Source of the DNA: Pseudoneurospora amorphoporcata
Taxonomy: Eukaryota; Ascomycota; Sordariomycetes; Sordariales; Sordariaceae
Reading direction: 5' to 3'
Assembly: GCA_033297205.1 (NCBI GenBank)
Contig: MU859129.1
Span: forward strand, 62,001-126,000
Length of the DNA: 64,000 nt
A program made the position numbers and the translations under genes. This document shows positions 1 through 11,000 of the stretch, in pieces; position 1 is the first letter of the stretch, and every line of letters begins with the position of its first letter. Under the pieces are notes generated by a model, which had not been told where the DNA came from, made no database searches, and worked only from the letters and a program-made list of their open reading frames with translations.

Positions 1-778
1 ATAGGTAAATAGGGGATGTCTGATCCCCTCTTCATCACATGGATAGATCATTGCTTTTTGGAGTTTTGGTGGCCTGGAGTCCCCTAACTCATGCAGCTAA
101 AGTGGAAAAGTCCCTCCGCCAATCTAATCAATTTAATCGACACCGTCAATTCAGATCAAAGGGTTCCGCACTCCGCAATCCGCATCCGTTGAGGTTCCGC
201 TACCTATGCCGCATAGCCTCGCTTACGCATTCCACGTATCCCAGATCCCCAAACTTCCACTTTGTCCCCAGACAACAACGGAACAACTCCACAAGCTTCC
301 AGCAACCAACAACACCGACCAATTGCCCTGCCATTTCTTCCTGTTTCCTTATATTTTGGTTGAGAACACTAGAACTAGAAACCTTTGTTGGTAACAAGCA
401 AGCTAGCTGTGTTTGCTTTAATCCGATCTTACACTACGCTTAACTTTCTTTGCCTGCCTGTTGGTTTGGTACTGCAGTTGCATTGCTGGCTTTAATAAGG
501 TACCCTTCTTTGACTTACACGACACACCACCTGCCTACCTACTGTTTAGACCGCGACAACCGCTGCCGCTCCACCGAGACCAAGCTCGAGACCGACGCCG
601 ACGTCCGTAATACCTACTCTACTACTACTCGATCATAAACCAACAAACCAAAACCAAAGTACAGACCGACCCCGAACGATTACACATAGAGAGAAGACGA
701 TGCCCTCGATAGGAAGGTATTACTGCCGAGTTGTATAAAAAGAAGGAGGAAGGCGGAAAAGAGCTAGGAACTGAAGAA
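1..778. other. Upstream region of the transporter gene; no gene supported
   Basis: The small open frames here have no recognisable protein content and overlap one another on both strands. The right part is probably promoter and 5' leader of the transporter gene that follows. A TATAAAA-like run lies at 734-740, but it is so close to the ATG that a role as TATA box is doubtful. Confidence 0.5.
700..738 (+). promoter_or_regulatory. Short upstream ORF in the transporter leader
   Basis: An ATG at 700 opens a 12-codon frame that stops with TAA at 736-738, about 40 bases before the main ATG at 779. If the transcript starts upstream of 700, this uORF could reduce initiation at the transporter. Transcription start is not visible, so the role is an inference. 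Confidence 0.35.
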
Positions 779-2898
779 ATGAGCAAAGCCGCCAATAATT
801 CGCGTGGCGCTGGCTCTGGCGCTGGCGCTGGAGGCCGAGGGGCCCGGGCTGCTTCCACCAACAACCACAGGAATCCACACAACGAGGAAGATGTCGGGTT
901 ACTATCCGGTGGCGGTGACAACGGCCCCGATCTGCTCGGCGATGATGGCTACGATGGCGGTGAAGACTCTACTACAATCACAGGGAACGGGACGGGGACG
1001 GCAGGAGAAGGAAGAGAAGGCAGCAACAGTCCCCCAGACTCGGACTCGGGACCAGGAGGACCGGAGCCAGGACACACCAAGCTCCCACGACGGCAATCCG
1101 CCCTCTCGGCCCCTCGAACCCCACGAACCCCTCGCACCCCGAACCGCGTGCGGTTTGATCTACGTCCTACCACCTTTGGTGACAACAGCTCTACAGCAGC
1201 TGCCAATGGCACTACTGCTGGGGCCAATGGCGCACCAGAAGACCACCACCACCACGCCCGCGACTCGTTCGATTCCTACTTCGACATAGACGACTCCGAC
1301 CAGCCACTAGTCGACGACCACCACCGGCAAGGTCGCGTCCCCTTGCTAACGGGGATCGAAGCCCCCTCCGTAACCGTCGCCAACGCCGGCCCCTGGTCCG
1401 GCACAGGTTCAGAAGACGACATCAACTCGTGGGCCGAAACCGAGCGCTCCCGTCCCAAATCTGGCTTGCGCATGGCCTTTATGAACATGGCCAACTCGAT
1501 CATCGGTGCCGGGATCATCGGGCAGCCATATGCTTTCAAGCAAGCCGGGTTGCTTTCGGGACTCGTCCTGTTAGTAGGGTTAACGGTAGTGGTGGACTGG
1601 ACGATCAGACTGATTGTTATCAACTCGAAACTCAGCGGGGCGAACTCGTTCCAGGGAACGGTGGAGAAGTGTTTTGGAAGAATGGGGTTGATTGCGATTT
1701 CGGTGGCGCAGTGGGCGTTTGCGTTTGGCGGGATGGTGGCTTTTGGGGTCATTGTGGGGGATTCGATACCGAATGTGCTGAGGGCGATTTGGCCTTCGTT
1801 GAAAGACGAGGGCGTGAAGGGGACGCTGGTGGGGTGGTTGGTGGGACGGCAGGGGGTGATTTTGGTGAGCACGTTGGCGGTCAGTTATCCTTTGGCGTTG
1901 TATAGGGATATTGCTATGGTGAGTTTTAGTCTTTTCCTTTGGGCGTGAGCGGAAAGCATGGAGGGGAATGGCTGTGGTTGAGAGGTCGATGATGAGAGAT
2001 ACCGAAAGTGGGACGGACTGAGCGGACGGCTAATATGGTTCTATCATGACAGCTAGCAAAAGCGAGTACCCTCGCTCTGGTCAGCATGGCCGTGATCTTG
2101 ATCACAGTCCTGGTACAAGGCGGATTAGCTCCAGCAGAGGACAGAGGGACGTTGGCAAGCTGGAATCTGCTCATCATCAACGATGGCATATTCCAAGCTA
2201 TAGGAGTGATATCCTTTGGTATGTTTATCCCCTTGTCTCTTCCTCCACCTATTCTCCAAATATCCTAACATGAGTGTATAGCCTTCGTCTGCCACCACAA
2301 CTCCCTCCTGATCTACGGGTCCCTCAAAACGCCCACCATCGACCGCTTCTCCCTCGTCACCCACATCTCCACCGCCGTCTCCATGATCGCCTGCCTGCTC
2401 ATGGCCCTCGTGGGTTTCTTGACATTTGGCGACCGCACCCTCGGAAACGTGCTCAACAACTTCCCCGCCGACAACACCATGGTCAACGTCGCCCGCCTCT
2501 GTTTCGGCCTCAACATGCTCACCACCTTGCCCCTGGAAGCCTTCGTCTGCCGCGAGGTGATGCTCAACTACTACTTCCCCGGCGACCCCTTCAACATGAA
2601 CCTGCACCTGCTGTTTACTTCCAGTTTAGTAGTCAGCGCCATGGTGCTGAGCATGATCACGTGCGACCTGGGCACAGTGTTTGAGCTCGTGGGCGCCACC
2701 AGCGCCGCGGCCATGGCGTATATCTTGCCGCCGCTGTGTTATCTGAAGCTGACGACCAAGGAGAACGTGGGAGGGTGGAAGAGGGCGGGGGCCTGGGCGA
2801 CGGCGGGGTTTGGCCTCCTGGTTATGGGCATCAGTATGCTCCAGGCGGTGGACAAGATGGCTAGGGGGGAGGGGGGCGTGGGGCAGTGTATGGCTTGA
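779..2898 (+). CDS. Vacuolar/SLC38-type amino acid transporter (AVT family)
   Basis: Predicted exons are 779-1918, 2053-2218 and 2282-2898, giving 640 aa. Donors are GTGAGT and GTATGT. The first ATG is at 779; the frame extends upstream only through a TTG. About 230 N-terminal residues are hydrophilic, rich in Gly, Pro, His and acidic residues, and look like a disordered cytosolic tail. The membrane core begins with the family motif MNMANSIIGAGIIGQPYAF, followed by alternating hydrophobic segments to the C-terminus. Exon 3 contains FVCHHNSLLIYGSL and the LTFGDRTLGNVLNNF region, both typical of the amino acid/auxin permease superfamily and closest in my reading to yeast Avt2 and animal SNATs. 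The inferred role is H+- or Na+-coupled neutral amino acid transport at a vacuolar or other endomembrane. The substrate cannot be told from sequence. Confidence 0.88.
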
Positions 2899-4193
2899 TC
2901 TTTGGGGTCTCTGATCTTTTCTAGACTTTGATGATCTTGTGAAGGATTGTCGTGTACTCTTCAACAAAAAGAAGGAAGAAGAAAGAGAAGTATATACACA
3001 CATGGAAAACGCTGGCGTTGGGTTTTGAAAAGTCGAAGAAAGAGTGTTTTGTTTATTTTGCTTCTGAGCTGCTTCTGAGCTGCTGCTGCTGCTGCTGCTT
3101 GCTTATGGGAGAAGGGAGAGAGGGTTTTATCTGGTATGGATGGATATATATATACAAGGGGTATAGAACGGCATTCACACAGACAGGTACCTTCACAGGG
3201 CGGACAATCGAGGACTTGAGCTTGCTGTTGTTTTGCTTTATGTACAGTGCTTTTTTGGTTCCAAATTCCGGGTGGATGGATGGGTGGTTCTTTGCGGTGG
3301 TTATGAAATCGCTTATGATCGAAATCGGTGGGGATGCATTTGGAGGTATGGTCAACGAACGGTAGCTGCACTAACATGTGATGGATGGCTATGCCACTAA
3401 TAGGCTCCCCATAAACTTGGTGTGTACTGCAAAAGAAGCGCTTCCCGATATCCTTGGATATCCATCTGTCGTGAACCGAACAACAAAAGATGTGTTCTTC
3501 TTCACCCTCCCAACCGGGCTATAACCGACGAGGCGAGAGCGAACAGTTGACGCGCCGCTCCCAAGGGCTCAACCAGCTTTCAAAGTCCAAAGGCCTCCTC
3601 CTTGGCTCCTTTATGACGGCTGACGTATCGTGGAGTCCGGATGTTACACCGGCCCTAGATAGTCCGAGGCTCCGAAAATGATGTGGACTTGTAGTCGGTC
3701 ATCCTCCACTCAGCTTCGCAAGCCTGGAGCTGGGGAGTAGTGTAACAGCCGTAAGGGGTCCAGTCGAATCAGCCTCTTGCGTGCCATTCCACTCCCAGCA
3801 ACAGCTCCAATATCGGTACTGCTCGATGGCTTCCCCATTCGCGTAGTCTCGTCCAACGCTTGGAACGTCGAAAACAGCGACGCTGCGTGGGGGTTGCGCG
3901 GCAACGGCTCGCGCTAAATGCCATAGGTGAGCGATATGTTTTGATCATGCAACACCAGGCATGGCTGTTTGTGCTATGCCACTGCGCCGTATGGCTTCCG
4001 CATTTATTCCTTTCGTTCGCTCGTTCTTGGCTCGTTGTCCTCGTCGTCATCGTCGTAGTTTTGGGTTTTTGTTTTCTTTCTTCTTTTTTTTCCCTCGTTC
4101 CTCGCAGTGATCCCCAGCAACAGTTTGGCTGCGTCATGCCGTGCGTGGGCGTTTCCTGAGCTTGACAGTTTTGGATCAAGTACGTGGCTCCCC
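2899..4193. other. Intergenic region between convergent genes
   Basis: This stretch lies between the 3' ends of the transporter (+) and cyclophilin (-) genes and should hold both 3' UTRs. It contains a short GCT repeat near 3079-3098. ORFs on either strand are short and composition-driven. No RNA gene or conserved protein segment was seen. Confidence 0.5.
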
Positions 4194-4766
4194 TCACTTA
4201 GCCAACGGATTAGCATGCACCGTAACCCGCTCAATCCTCACCTCGTCCCCTTTAATCCGATTCTTCTTATCGACCTCCAGCGCTTCCAGCTTCGCCAGCG
4301 TAGCCATGCTCTCGTCCCCAATCAGCTTGCCAAACACCGTGTTGAGGCCGTCCAGATGGGGCGCCTTATCGAACAGGACAAAAAACTGCGACCCGTTCGT
4401 GTTAGGCCCCTTGTTGGCCATGCTGACGATCCCCCGCTCGTTGTGTTTTAGCGTAGGTCGGATCTCGTCTTCGAAGGTCGGGCCGTAGATGGATCGTCCG
4501 CCCTTTGGGTTCTCGGGTGGGTTGGGGTGCGCGGGCGCGCCGGTTTGTACCATGAAGGAGGGGATCATGCGGTGGAAGGGGGAAGCGTTGTAGTAGCCGG
4601 AGGCGCAGAGGGCTAGGAAGTTCTGGTTTAAAAGTAGAATGTAAGTTAGTGCCTTTGTGAGATGGAGAGGGAAGGGAAAGGGACGTACTTCTGCTGTTTT
4701 GGGGACACTTTCGCAGAAGATCTCGATCTTGAGATCGCCGAGGGTTGTGTGGAGCGTTACAGACAT
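4194..4766 (-). CDS. Peptidyl-prolyl cis-trans isomerase, PPIL3-type cyclophilin
   Basis: Two exons, 4689-4766 and 4194-4622, joined across a 66-bp GTACGT...CAG intron, give 168 aa. This is essentially the cyclophilin domain alone, as expected for PPIL3/Cyp10. The active-site block FHRMIPSFMVQTG (Arg44, Phe and Gln in canonical positions) and NGSQFFVLFDKAPHLDG are present. The His in KAPHLDG, where classical cyclophilin A has Trp, is typical of the PPIL3 group, which is usually cyclosporin-insensitive and linked to spliceosomes. The start MSVTLHTTLGDLKIEIF matches the compact family N-terminus. Enzymatic activity is likely; a splicing role is inferred from homologues. The gene is divergent from the arrestin-like gene. 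Confidence 0.93.
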   Translation of the reverse strand: MSVTLHTTLGDLKIEIFCESVPKTAEVRPFPFPLHLTKALTYILLLNQNFLALCASGYYNASPFHRMIPSFMVQTGAPAHPNPPENPKGGRSIYGPTFEDEIRPTLKHNERGIVSMANKGPNTNGSQFFVLFDKAPHLDGLNTVFGKLIGDESMATLAKLEALEVDKKNRIKGDEVRIERVTVHANPLAK

Positions 4767-6721
4767 GTTGGCGGGTATAGGTCTGTCTGTTCTTCGGTTC
4801 AATGGTTGATCATTCGCGAGTTGTTTGGGTCTTGGTGTTTGCAGTGGTCAATGGATCTCGGAATGTGACGTGCAGTTGGTACCTCGGGCGTTTATGTGCG
4901 GCACCCACAGCCAGCCTGCCGGCGCCAACGCCGCCGCTGTCGCTGGGCGGTTGCCTGGGGGGGCGCCGCTGATGGTGCCGCTTGGGGGCTGGACCTGAAC
5001 AGAAGACCGGGATCTGCGATTGATCTGATTGGATGCGCATCCACAGCCCTATCGGCCGCCCCCTCTCCCGCCGGGGCCCCTTGGCCCTTGCTTGCCATGC
5101 CGCTGTGCTGAATGTGTCCGAGCTGGGGATGAACATTGGGCCGCCAGTTATTGTCATCTAGTGTAGAGGTAACTAACTAACTCTCCATGTTGTTGGTTCA
5201 GGCTTTGATGGAACAATGTCTCAAATGGGAATACTGTATTTGAAGCATGAAGGGATCAAGCCATGTCAGGCACCGAGCTGAAACGGCCCGAGCTGACCGT
5301 GGAATTTCTCGCATTGTTGATTACTGAGGTCAAGTGCAAGTTGGAGGTTGCAAGTCAAAATGAAGAATATAAGTGGACAAGTTGGAGATATCAAGATCCG
5401 GGGTTGACCGATATCCACCTAGCCGGGTTGAAGTGCTAGGATGGGGGTAATGGACATTCTCTTTCAAATACAGTATAGAGGTTTTTAGTTTCTGATTTTG
5501 ACCATTCATCTTGTCTTCTTGTGTCTTGCAAGGCTCTGATAACCAAAAAGTTCGCATGATTGCTGTCACTGCAGCTTGGGTACCTAAGGTAACTTCCATT
5601 ACTCCACTTTAACCCTCCATCCCGTCCCGCCTGCTCCCCGGGCCACCAAGAACCTATAAGCTGAAAGATGCTACACGCTGTAACAGTGCAGCCTTGCACC
5701 TGCGCGTGTTAGCGACCGCCATCCCCGTTCCCCACCGCCTACAAGGAAGGGAAGACCTTGGGGGGATAACCCTTGGTGACGCTCCGAGTGACCAGGAACA
5801 AGACCGGGCTCTTGGGCTTCCTTCCCTCTTTCAGTCCTCTCTCGAGATCCACTACCACATACGCCCAAGCTGACATCAACCACTGCCGACTCGACAGTAC
5901 CCATTCATCTGACGTGTGTCTTGCCGCTCCGATAGATAGCTCTACGAGTACTACGACTTCCTGCCGCGATTGGCCCTCCATGTACCCTTGACACGGACAA
6001 GGTGCTCTCAACTCTTGACCTCCCCCTCGAACCGCAGCCTTCGGTCACTGACGACGACGTCCCCTTGGCCCCCAACGCGGCCGGACAACAGAGGATTCCC
6101 GCGCCCCAACTTGAGGAAACGCTGCGCCAACAACGACGGTTGTGCGAGCCGTACCACTTACCTGGTCATCCATTCGAACTGATTCCTTAAGCCTAGTCGT
6201 AGGCTTGCGGTCAGCAAACAGTCGGGTGTAGCATTCACCTTTCCGCCATTGTCGAGAAACGTTGAGCCCACCGTATCCGTTCAACCAGTCCGGCTCTGTT
6301 CGTCTCACCCATTTCACGACGCCTCATCTGCCTTGCCCAGCATAACCGACGGCATTGCCTACCCACGGCTGCACCACAGCGACGACGCGCATCAATTGCG
6401 GCCTTGCATCGATAACTCCGAATGGGATGCAGTAACCCTGCAAGTGAACCCCAGCCTTATCGATACAAACATTCGCGATCGCCAGGGGCCAGAGGCGACC
6501 TTCGTTCCCAAGCGCTGCTCCTACCGCCACACCGAGCCCCTCATTCACCTCGGGACCGACCTCCACCCCATCGACTTCCCAGCTGTGACACGGCGAGGCC
6601 GGTCTCTGTAATACGTTCATGATCGAAACAGGCCGCTTCCAGTCACCATCTTCGACCTTGATCTCACTGCCGACACCACGAACCTCTTCCAAACCACTTC
6701 GCGCCCGGCGCTAACGGCACA
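4767..6721. other. Divergent intergenic region, cyclophilin / arrestin-like
   Basis: About 1.95 kb separate two divergent start codons. The part right of about 5740 is rich in short pyrimidine-heavy frames on both strands and may be a long 5' leader of the arrestin-like gene. The longest plus-strand frame, 6249-6611, has 120 codons but no recognisable domain or good homology signal. I support no gene here. Confidence 0.45.
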
Positions 6722-8058
6722 ATGAATGGATTAATTGCACAATACGCTCCGGCCACGGTGAGGATATCGGGGCCGCCCAACAGCAGCTTCCTGGTGGGCT
6801 ACCCCGGTATCTCTGCCACGTTGGTGAGTTGTTTCTCTTTCCTGCCGACGTCGTTGATGCTGACTTGCGTCTTCGTAGCCGAGAATCGTAGGTAAAGTCG
6901 AGATCCGACCAAGCGCCGGCTTTTCCGCACCCGTCAGCGTATCCATGGTGCGAATCTGCCTCCAGCGACGAGAAACCATACACCCTGCTGCCGAGAACAT
7001 GGCAAAACGACATCTAGGTACACCGCGACGCGAAACCGTGGACCTGGTGGGCAAAGAGGTGCTGCTATTCCGATGTGTGTCGGGGAAAGAGGCGGAGAGC
7101 GTAATAGCGATGGACCTGCCGTTCCAAATATTTATACCCTATGGCCGAGGAGGAGAGGAAATAAATCGTCGAATTCCGCCTGCGAGCTTGCAACTACCCA
7201 GCCGAATTGCCGAAACATACTACGAGCTCGTGGTTACCGTCCAACAAGGCCAGAGCACACAAAACAGATACACCTTCCCTATACCAATACAGCGGTACGA
7301 TACCCTTTCGACCTTTGGAATGTACAACCGACCCGAAAGCAAGGTGGTAACGGCGGATAGCATCGTGACCTTGGGCATCTCACTACCAAAATGGAGTTAC
7401 GGGCCACTAGATCCAATAACAGTGTTTATCAAGCTGGCGCCAAATCCGGACATGATGAGCAAGGCAAAAAAGGTTACGATAAATAAGATAACGTTGGCCA
7501 TCGAGGAGGAGATTACGTTCAATCCCGAAGGCGACGAGCCAACCAAGAAAATCAACAAGATCGCAAAGCACACGCAGCCAGTAGGAGTCAAGTTGACCGA
7601 GACCGGCTATGTCACAAACCTGGGGCTTGTCTTTCCGGCGCGAGATCTACGAGACCCCGACGGCATCATCAAGCGCGGGAAACCCGGCTTTCCCATGTAT
7701 GAAGTTACGAGCTTTTCGACGTCATCAACACTGTACAAGATCGAGTTCTTTTTGAGTATAAAAGTGAGTTGAGCAACCAAAACGTCAGACAGATTGGTTA
7801 CTTATACTTCAACAGGCACACATGAACTCTGCGAGGGACATCACTCTACGACAACCGATCGTTATCTGCCCAATGGACCAGCAAGCGTGTAGGGATGAAA
7901 TGGACGCTATTGAGCAAGCAGCAAAGGATGCGTCCAAGGTCGACCCAAACAACCCGATGCTTCCGGACCGAGTCATTGTGCGATCTAACGAGCGCGATGC
8001 AATACGGCATCTGGGGCTTTGCGAAGTGGGAGGAGTGAAGAAGATGTTGATCGAGTGA
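6722..8058 (+). CDS. Arrestin-like (alpha-arrestin fold) protein
   Basis: Exons 6722-6823, 6879-7763 and 7816-8058 give 409 aa. All three junctions keep the frame; the introns are 55 and 52 bp with GTGAGT donors. The protein starts MNGLIAQYAPATVRISGPP and has beta-sandwich features of the arrestin superfamily: an N-lobe strand pattern, IRPSAGFSAPVSVSM near the start, QPVGVKL in the middle, and the C-lobe phrase YELVVTVQQGQSTQ. A strand-rich C-lobe ends with ITLRQPIVIC. No PPxY motif for Rsp5-type ligases was seen, unlike many fungal trafficking adaptors. A role as adaptor in transporter endocytosis or pH signalling is possible but not shown. Family assignment is moderately secure; specific function is not. 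Confidence 0.72.
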
Positions 8059-9001
8059 ATGACAAACTGGCAGCCGACCCATATCGTCTTGTCGGTGCGA
8101 CAATTTACCCAGGGATTCTGGGGCCAAAATTATGACACCCAATCCATTGAGGAGAGAAGAGGCCGCCCGACAAACAGGGGAAGCTTGTGACGCCAATCAG
8201 CAAACGTGGCGTTGAAAAGGGTGTCGAAACACATGTTCACCATGCTGTACGGCCGTGACCTAGACTAGGGTTGATGGCCCGCCACTTCGGGTACTATCAA
8301 ACATGTCGTGGCCGTTGTCCCAGTGTATTATTGCCGGTTCGCAGCGACTCTGCATGCGGGATGTTGGGAGAATGCGGAATACCATGAACAGGACTGCCGA
8401 CTATGAGCCGAGACGGACAACGAAGGCTCTCGTCATGACATATTTCACCAACTGGCTGGGATCAGATGACGCATACTTGGGAGGGTGTTTGTATTCAGAC
8501 GACTTCTTCACTATGTTGGAAGGGGAAGCTTAGGAGGGTGGTTCTTGGGGCGTTTCTGGTGACTTACTGGGAGGATATACCGGGGCTAGAACAGGCATGG
8601 GCAGGTCGATAAAGGGGCAAACACCATGATGACTAGGGGGGATAATTTTTTACTTGTTATAAATGGGGAGCACAGTGGTGAGATTGGTGTCAAGGGATGT
8701 ATGAGTCTTCTGATGAACCAAGAAGGTTATCAAAGAGACAGGATTCCGGGCAGATGCTCTACGTGTATTAAAGTGCAGAGACAATGGCAAAATCAGCCAG
8801 TCAGGTTCGGATACATGATGGCGTTCGTTGTTGCAAGGCGCTCAGGTAGCGAAATCAGGAGGGTTCATTATCCTTGGCTGTGACATCATTGAAGCATTTA
8901 GGTGGATCCATAACCATACGGACAGCAAAAAGGAGGTTCAGTGACCAAGCAAAATCACCATGAGCACCAAGGACAAAAGAGAAAAAAAAGATGTTTTGCG
9001 T
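8059..9001. other. Intergenic region, arrestin-like gene to tRNA
   Basis: This holds the 3' UTR of the arrestin-like gene and the downstream flank of the tRNA. A 76-codon ORF (8303-8533) has no recognisable features and is not called. An A8 run at 8982-8989 is treated separately as the pol III terminator of the minus-strand tRNA. Confidence 0.5.
8982..8989 (-). terminator. RNA polymerase III T-run terminator of tRNA-Leu
   Basis: On the minus strand this is a run of eight T, 13 bases beyond the tRNA 3' end, as expected for termination by RNA polymerase III. Confidence 0.8.
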
Positions 9002-9102
9002 TGACAAGGACGAGATTCGAACTCGCGAGGTTTCCCATTGCGGTTTCAAGTTAATCAGAAGATAACCTAAACACAACGCCTTAACCACTCGGCCACCTTG
9101 CC
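9002..9102 (-). tRNA. tRNA-Leu (anticodon UAG), intron-containing
   Basis: Read on the minus strand, the acceptor stem is GGCAAGG paired with CCTTGTC (one G-T pair), with discriminator A. The D-arm with A box is GGCCGAGTGGTTAAGGC. An anticodon stem TTGTG/CGCAA encloses TTTAGG, giving anticodon TAG. An intron of about 22 nt follows position 37, then a type II variable arm and a T-arm with GTTCGAATC as B box. The extra arm and discriminator A suit leucine and exclude a simple type I tRNA. The anticodon depends on the intron placement I chose, which is the canonical one. The gene is divergent from SEN54, whose product would help remove this intron. Confidence 0.88.
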
Positions 9103-9344
9103 TAGTGAACTTTTATTGAATTATTCGTGTGAACTTGGCTCTCATGTAGTACACTACGTGGAGTAGGTACGTGGCAGGCAGCTTCACAAATGAATAGCGG
9201 GATCCACTTTATTTTTCGACCTCCTGCCCTGTGACTTTCTCATTCAAAACGTCCTCACTTTGACAATACTACACACGACCGAGACAAATCTTTTCCGCCT
9301 GAAAATCAAGATCAATTTGACAGTCCTACTCAACACAGCTCAAG

Positions 9345-11000
9345 ATGCCTCTAGACGACGATTTGGAGGACAACCCCTCCCTCACTCCTCCTCTGCCCCC
9401 CACCAACATGACCGGCGATGCCTCAGCAGACGCCACCCTCGCAGCCGGAGAAGACATGGAGGATGCAGAAGACGCCGCCACAGCCGACTTCCGCCTTTTT
9501 GCGAGTACCTACTCCAAGACCAAAAACATCAGCGCGCAAACCATCCGCAAGGGCGAAAAGGACTTTGAGTCGCACGGCACCCGCGCGCAGCAATCCGCGC
9601 TGGACGCCAGCCGCGAGGCCATGCGCGATGTTCTGAGCTATACGCGCGTGCATCATACTGCTAAAACAGGAGGGTGGTGTCGGGGGTGGATTTTTCCGGA
9701 TTGGTGGAAGGAGTGGCCCGAGGATTGGGAGGAGGTGAACCTGAGAGAGGCTGAGAGACACAAGGAGCAGCAGGGCGGTGAGGAGAAAGAGGAGAGAAAG
9801 CTGCCGCCGCTTCATGTGCGGGATCGGGTCGTCTTACTGGAGCATTCCAATGTTGCCACGCAAACGCTGGGGAGGGCGGTCACGGGCTTGCCCAAGGATA
9901 GGCCGGCTAGGGGAAGGGAGTGGTTACTCCCCGAAGAGGCGCTGTATCTCGTCGAGAGAGGAAGCTTGGATCTGTGGTGGCCTACGAGGGGGATTGAACA
10001 AATCTTTCCGGCTGATGGGTCTGTGCCAGCTGCTGCCGCTTCCACATCTACCGGCGAGGAGGACGAAGAGGAAGATGATGAGTACAAATACGGCTTCCCC
10101 CTCTCCCTCCAAGCAGCCTACGCCCTGCTCATCGGCGAAGACGGAGAAAGAGGCAAAGTGAGCTTGCAAAAGTTCCAAGTCTTCAGCAACCTGAAGCGAG
10201 CGGGTTACAACGTTATCCGGGCGCCGACCAGCTCTCCTCCTCCTCCTCCTCCTGTCCAGGATGATCAACTTTCGACAACCTCACCAGCGCCAAAGCCGAA
10301 ATCAGTCACAGAATGGCTCATCTCCTGCCTTCCCCAATCGAAGAAATCCTCCTCACCCATCGACCCCCCTCCCTACGGCCCTTTAGTGCCCCCTGGCCTG
10401 TACAGGTCCTACAACACAATCTACAACCACCTTTCTCTCCGGCCTGCTCCCAACCAACAACCTCAGGCACCCGCACCGGTCCCAACCCCAGACACTGGCT
10501 CCAACACCCCCTTCAGAATCCACTACCACATCTACAAAGCCTCCACCAAATTCGTCCGCACCCGCCCCCCTCCTCCCGATTTCTACCTCTCCGTCGTCGA
10601 CGCCCAAAACACATCCATCCCCACCCTCCGCGAAATCTCCAGTCTCCTCTTCTTGGCGCCCGCCGACCTGCCCAAGACCGAATGGCTCACCGGCGGTCCC
10701 GGTCGTCTTTATGCTCGCCTGAAACATGGGTACAGAAACGTGTTGCTGGCGGTGAATGATCATGGGGTGATTAACTATATGAGGTTTGCTGAGGGCGGGT
10801 TTGCCAGGGAGGAGTTATTTCGGGGGTATGATGGGAGGGTTAATCCGGGGCCGAAGAGAGGTGGTGCTGGTGGAAGGGGTGGAAGGGGAGGGGGGAAGTT
10901 TTCTGGGAATAATAATGGAAGGGGAAGTCGAGGTGGGAGAGGAGGTGGACGGGGAGGGGGAGGAAAGGGTGGAAGGGGTGGACGGGGAAGGGGAGGTTAG
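9345..11000 (+). CDS. sen54: tRNA-splicing endonuclease subunit Sen54
   Basis: A single exon encodes 551 aa. Residues about 75-270 carry the Sen54 N-terminal region, including RVHHTAKTGGWCRGW, and the segment EWLLPEEALYLVERGSLDLWW. KYGFPLSLQAAYALL and SLQKFQVFSNLKRAGYNV complete the conserved core. The C-terminal part (about 395-480) matches the Sen54 tail that packs against the catalytic subunits. In the four-subunit tRNA-splicing endonuclease, Sen54 is non-catalytic and helps position the pre-tRNA. Unusually, the last 48 residues are an RGG/GGR-rich tail. A proline-rich linker occupies about 300-390. The ATG at 9345 is the first in frame; Met22 is a less likely alternative. Confidence 0.9.
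   Translation: MPLDDDLEDNPSLTPPLPPTNMTGDASADATLAAGEDMEDAEDAATADFRLFASTYSKTKNISAQTIRKGEKDFESHGTRAQQSALDASREAMRDVLSYTRVHHTAKTGGWCRGWIFPDWWKEWPEDWEEVNLREAERHKEQQGGEEKEERKLPPLHVRDRVVLLEHSNVATQTLGRAVTGLPKDRPARGREWLLPEEALYLVERGSLDLWWPTRGIEQIFPADGSVPAAAASTSTGEEDEEEDDEYKYGFPLSLQAAYALLIGEDGERGKVSLQKFQVFSNLKRAGYNVIRAPTSSPPPPPPVQDDQLSTTSPAPKPKSVTEWLISCLPQSKKSSSPIDPPPYGPLVPPGLYRSYNTIYNHLSLRPAPNQQPQAPAPVPTPDTGSNTPFRIHYHIYKASTKFVRTRPPPPDFYLSVVDAQNTSIPTLREISSLLFLAPADLPKTEWLTGGPGRLYARLKHGYRNVLLAVNDHGVINYMRFAEGGFAREELFRGYDGRVNPGPKRGGAGGRGGRGGGKFSGNNNGRGSRGGRGGGRGGGGKGGRGGRGRGG

Noticed and set aside
6249..6611. 120-codon ORF upstream of the arrestin-like gene
   Set aside because: Overlapped by an equally long minus-strand frame; no domain, no splice link to the arrestin-like start found.
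8303..8533. 76-codon ORF after the arrestin-like gene
   Set aside because: Short, no features, most likely 3' UTR.
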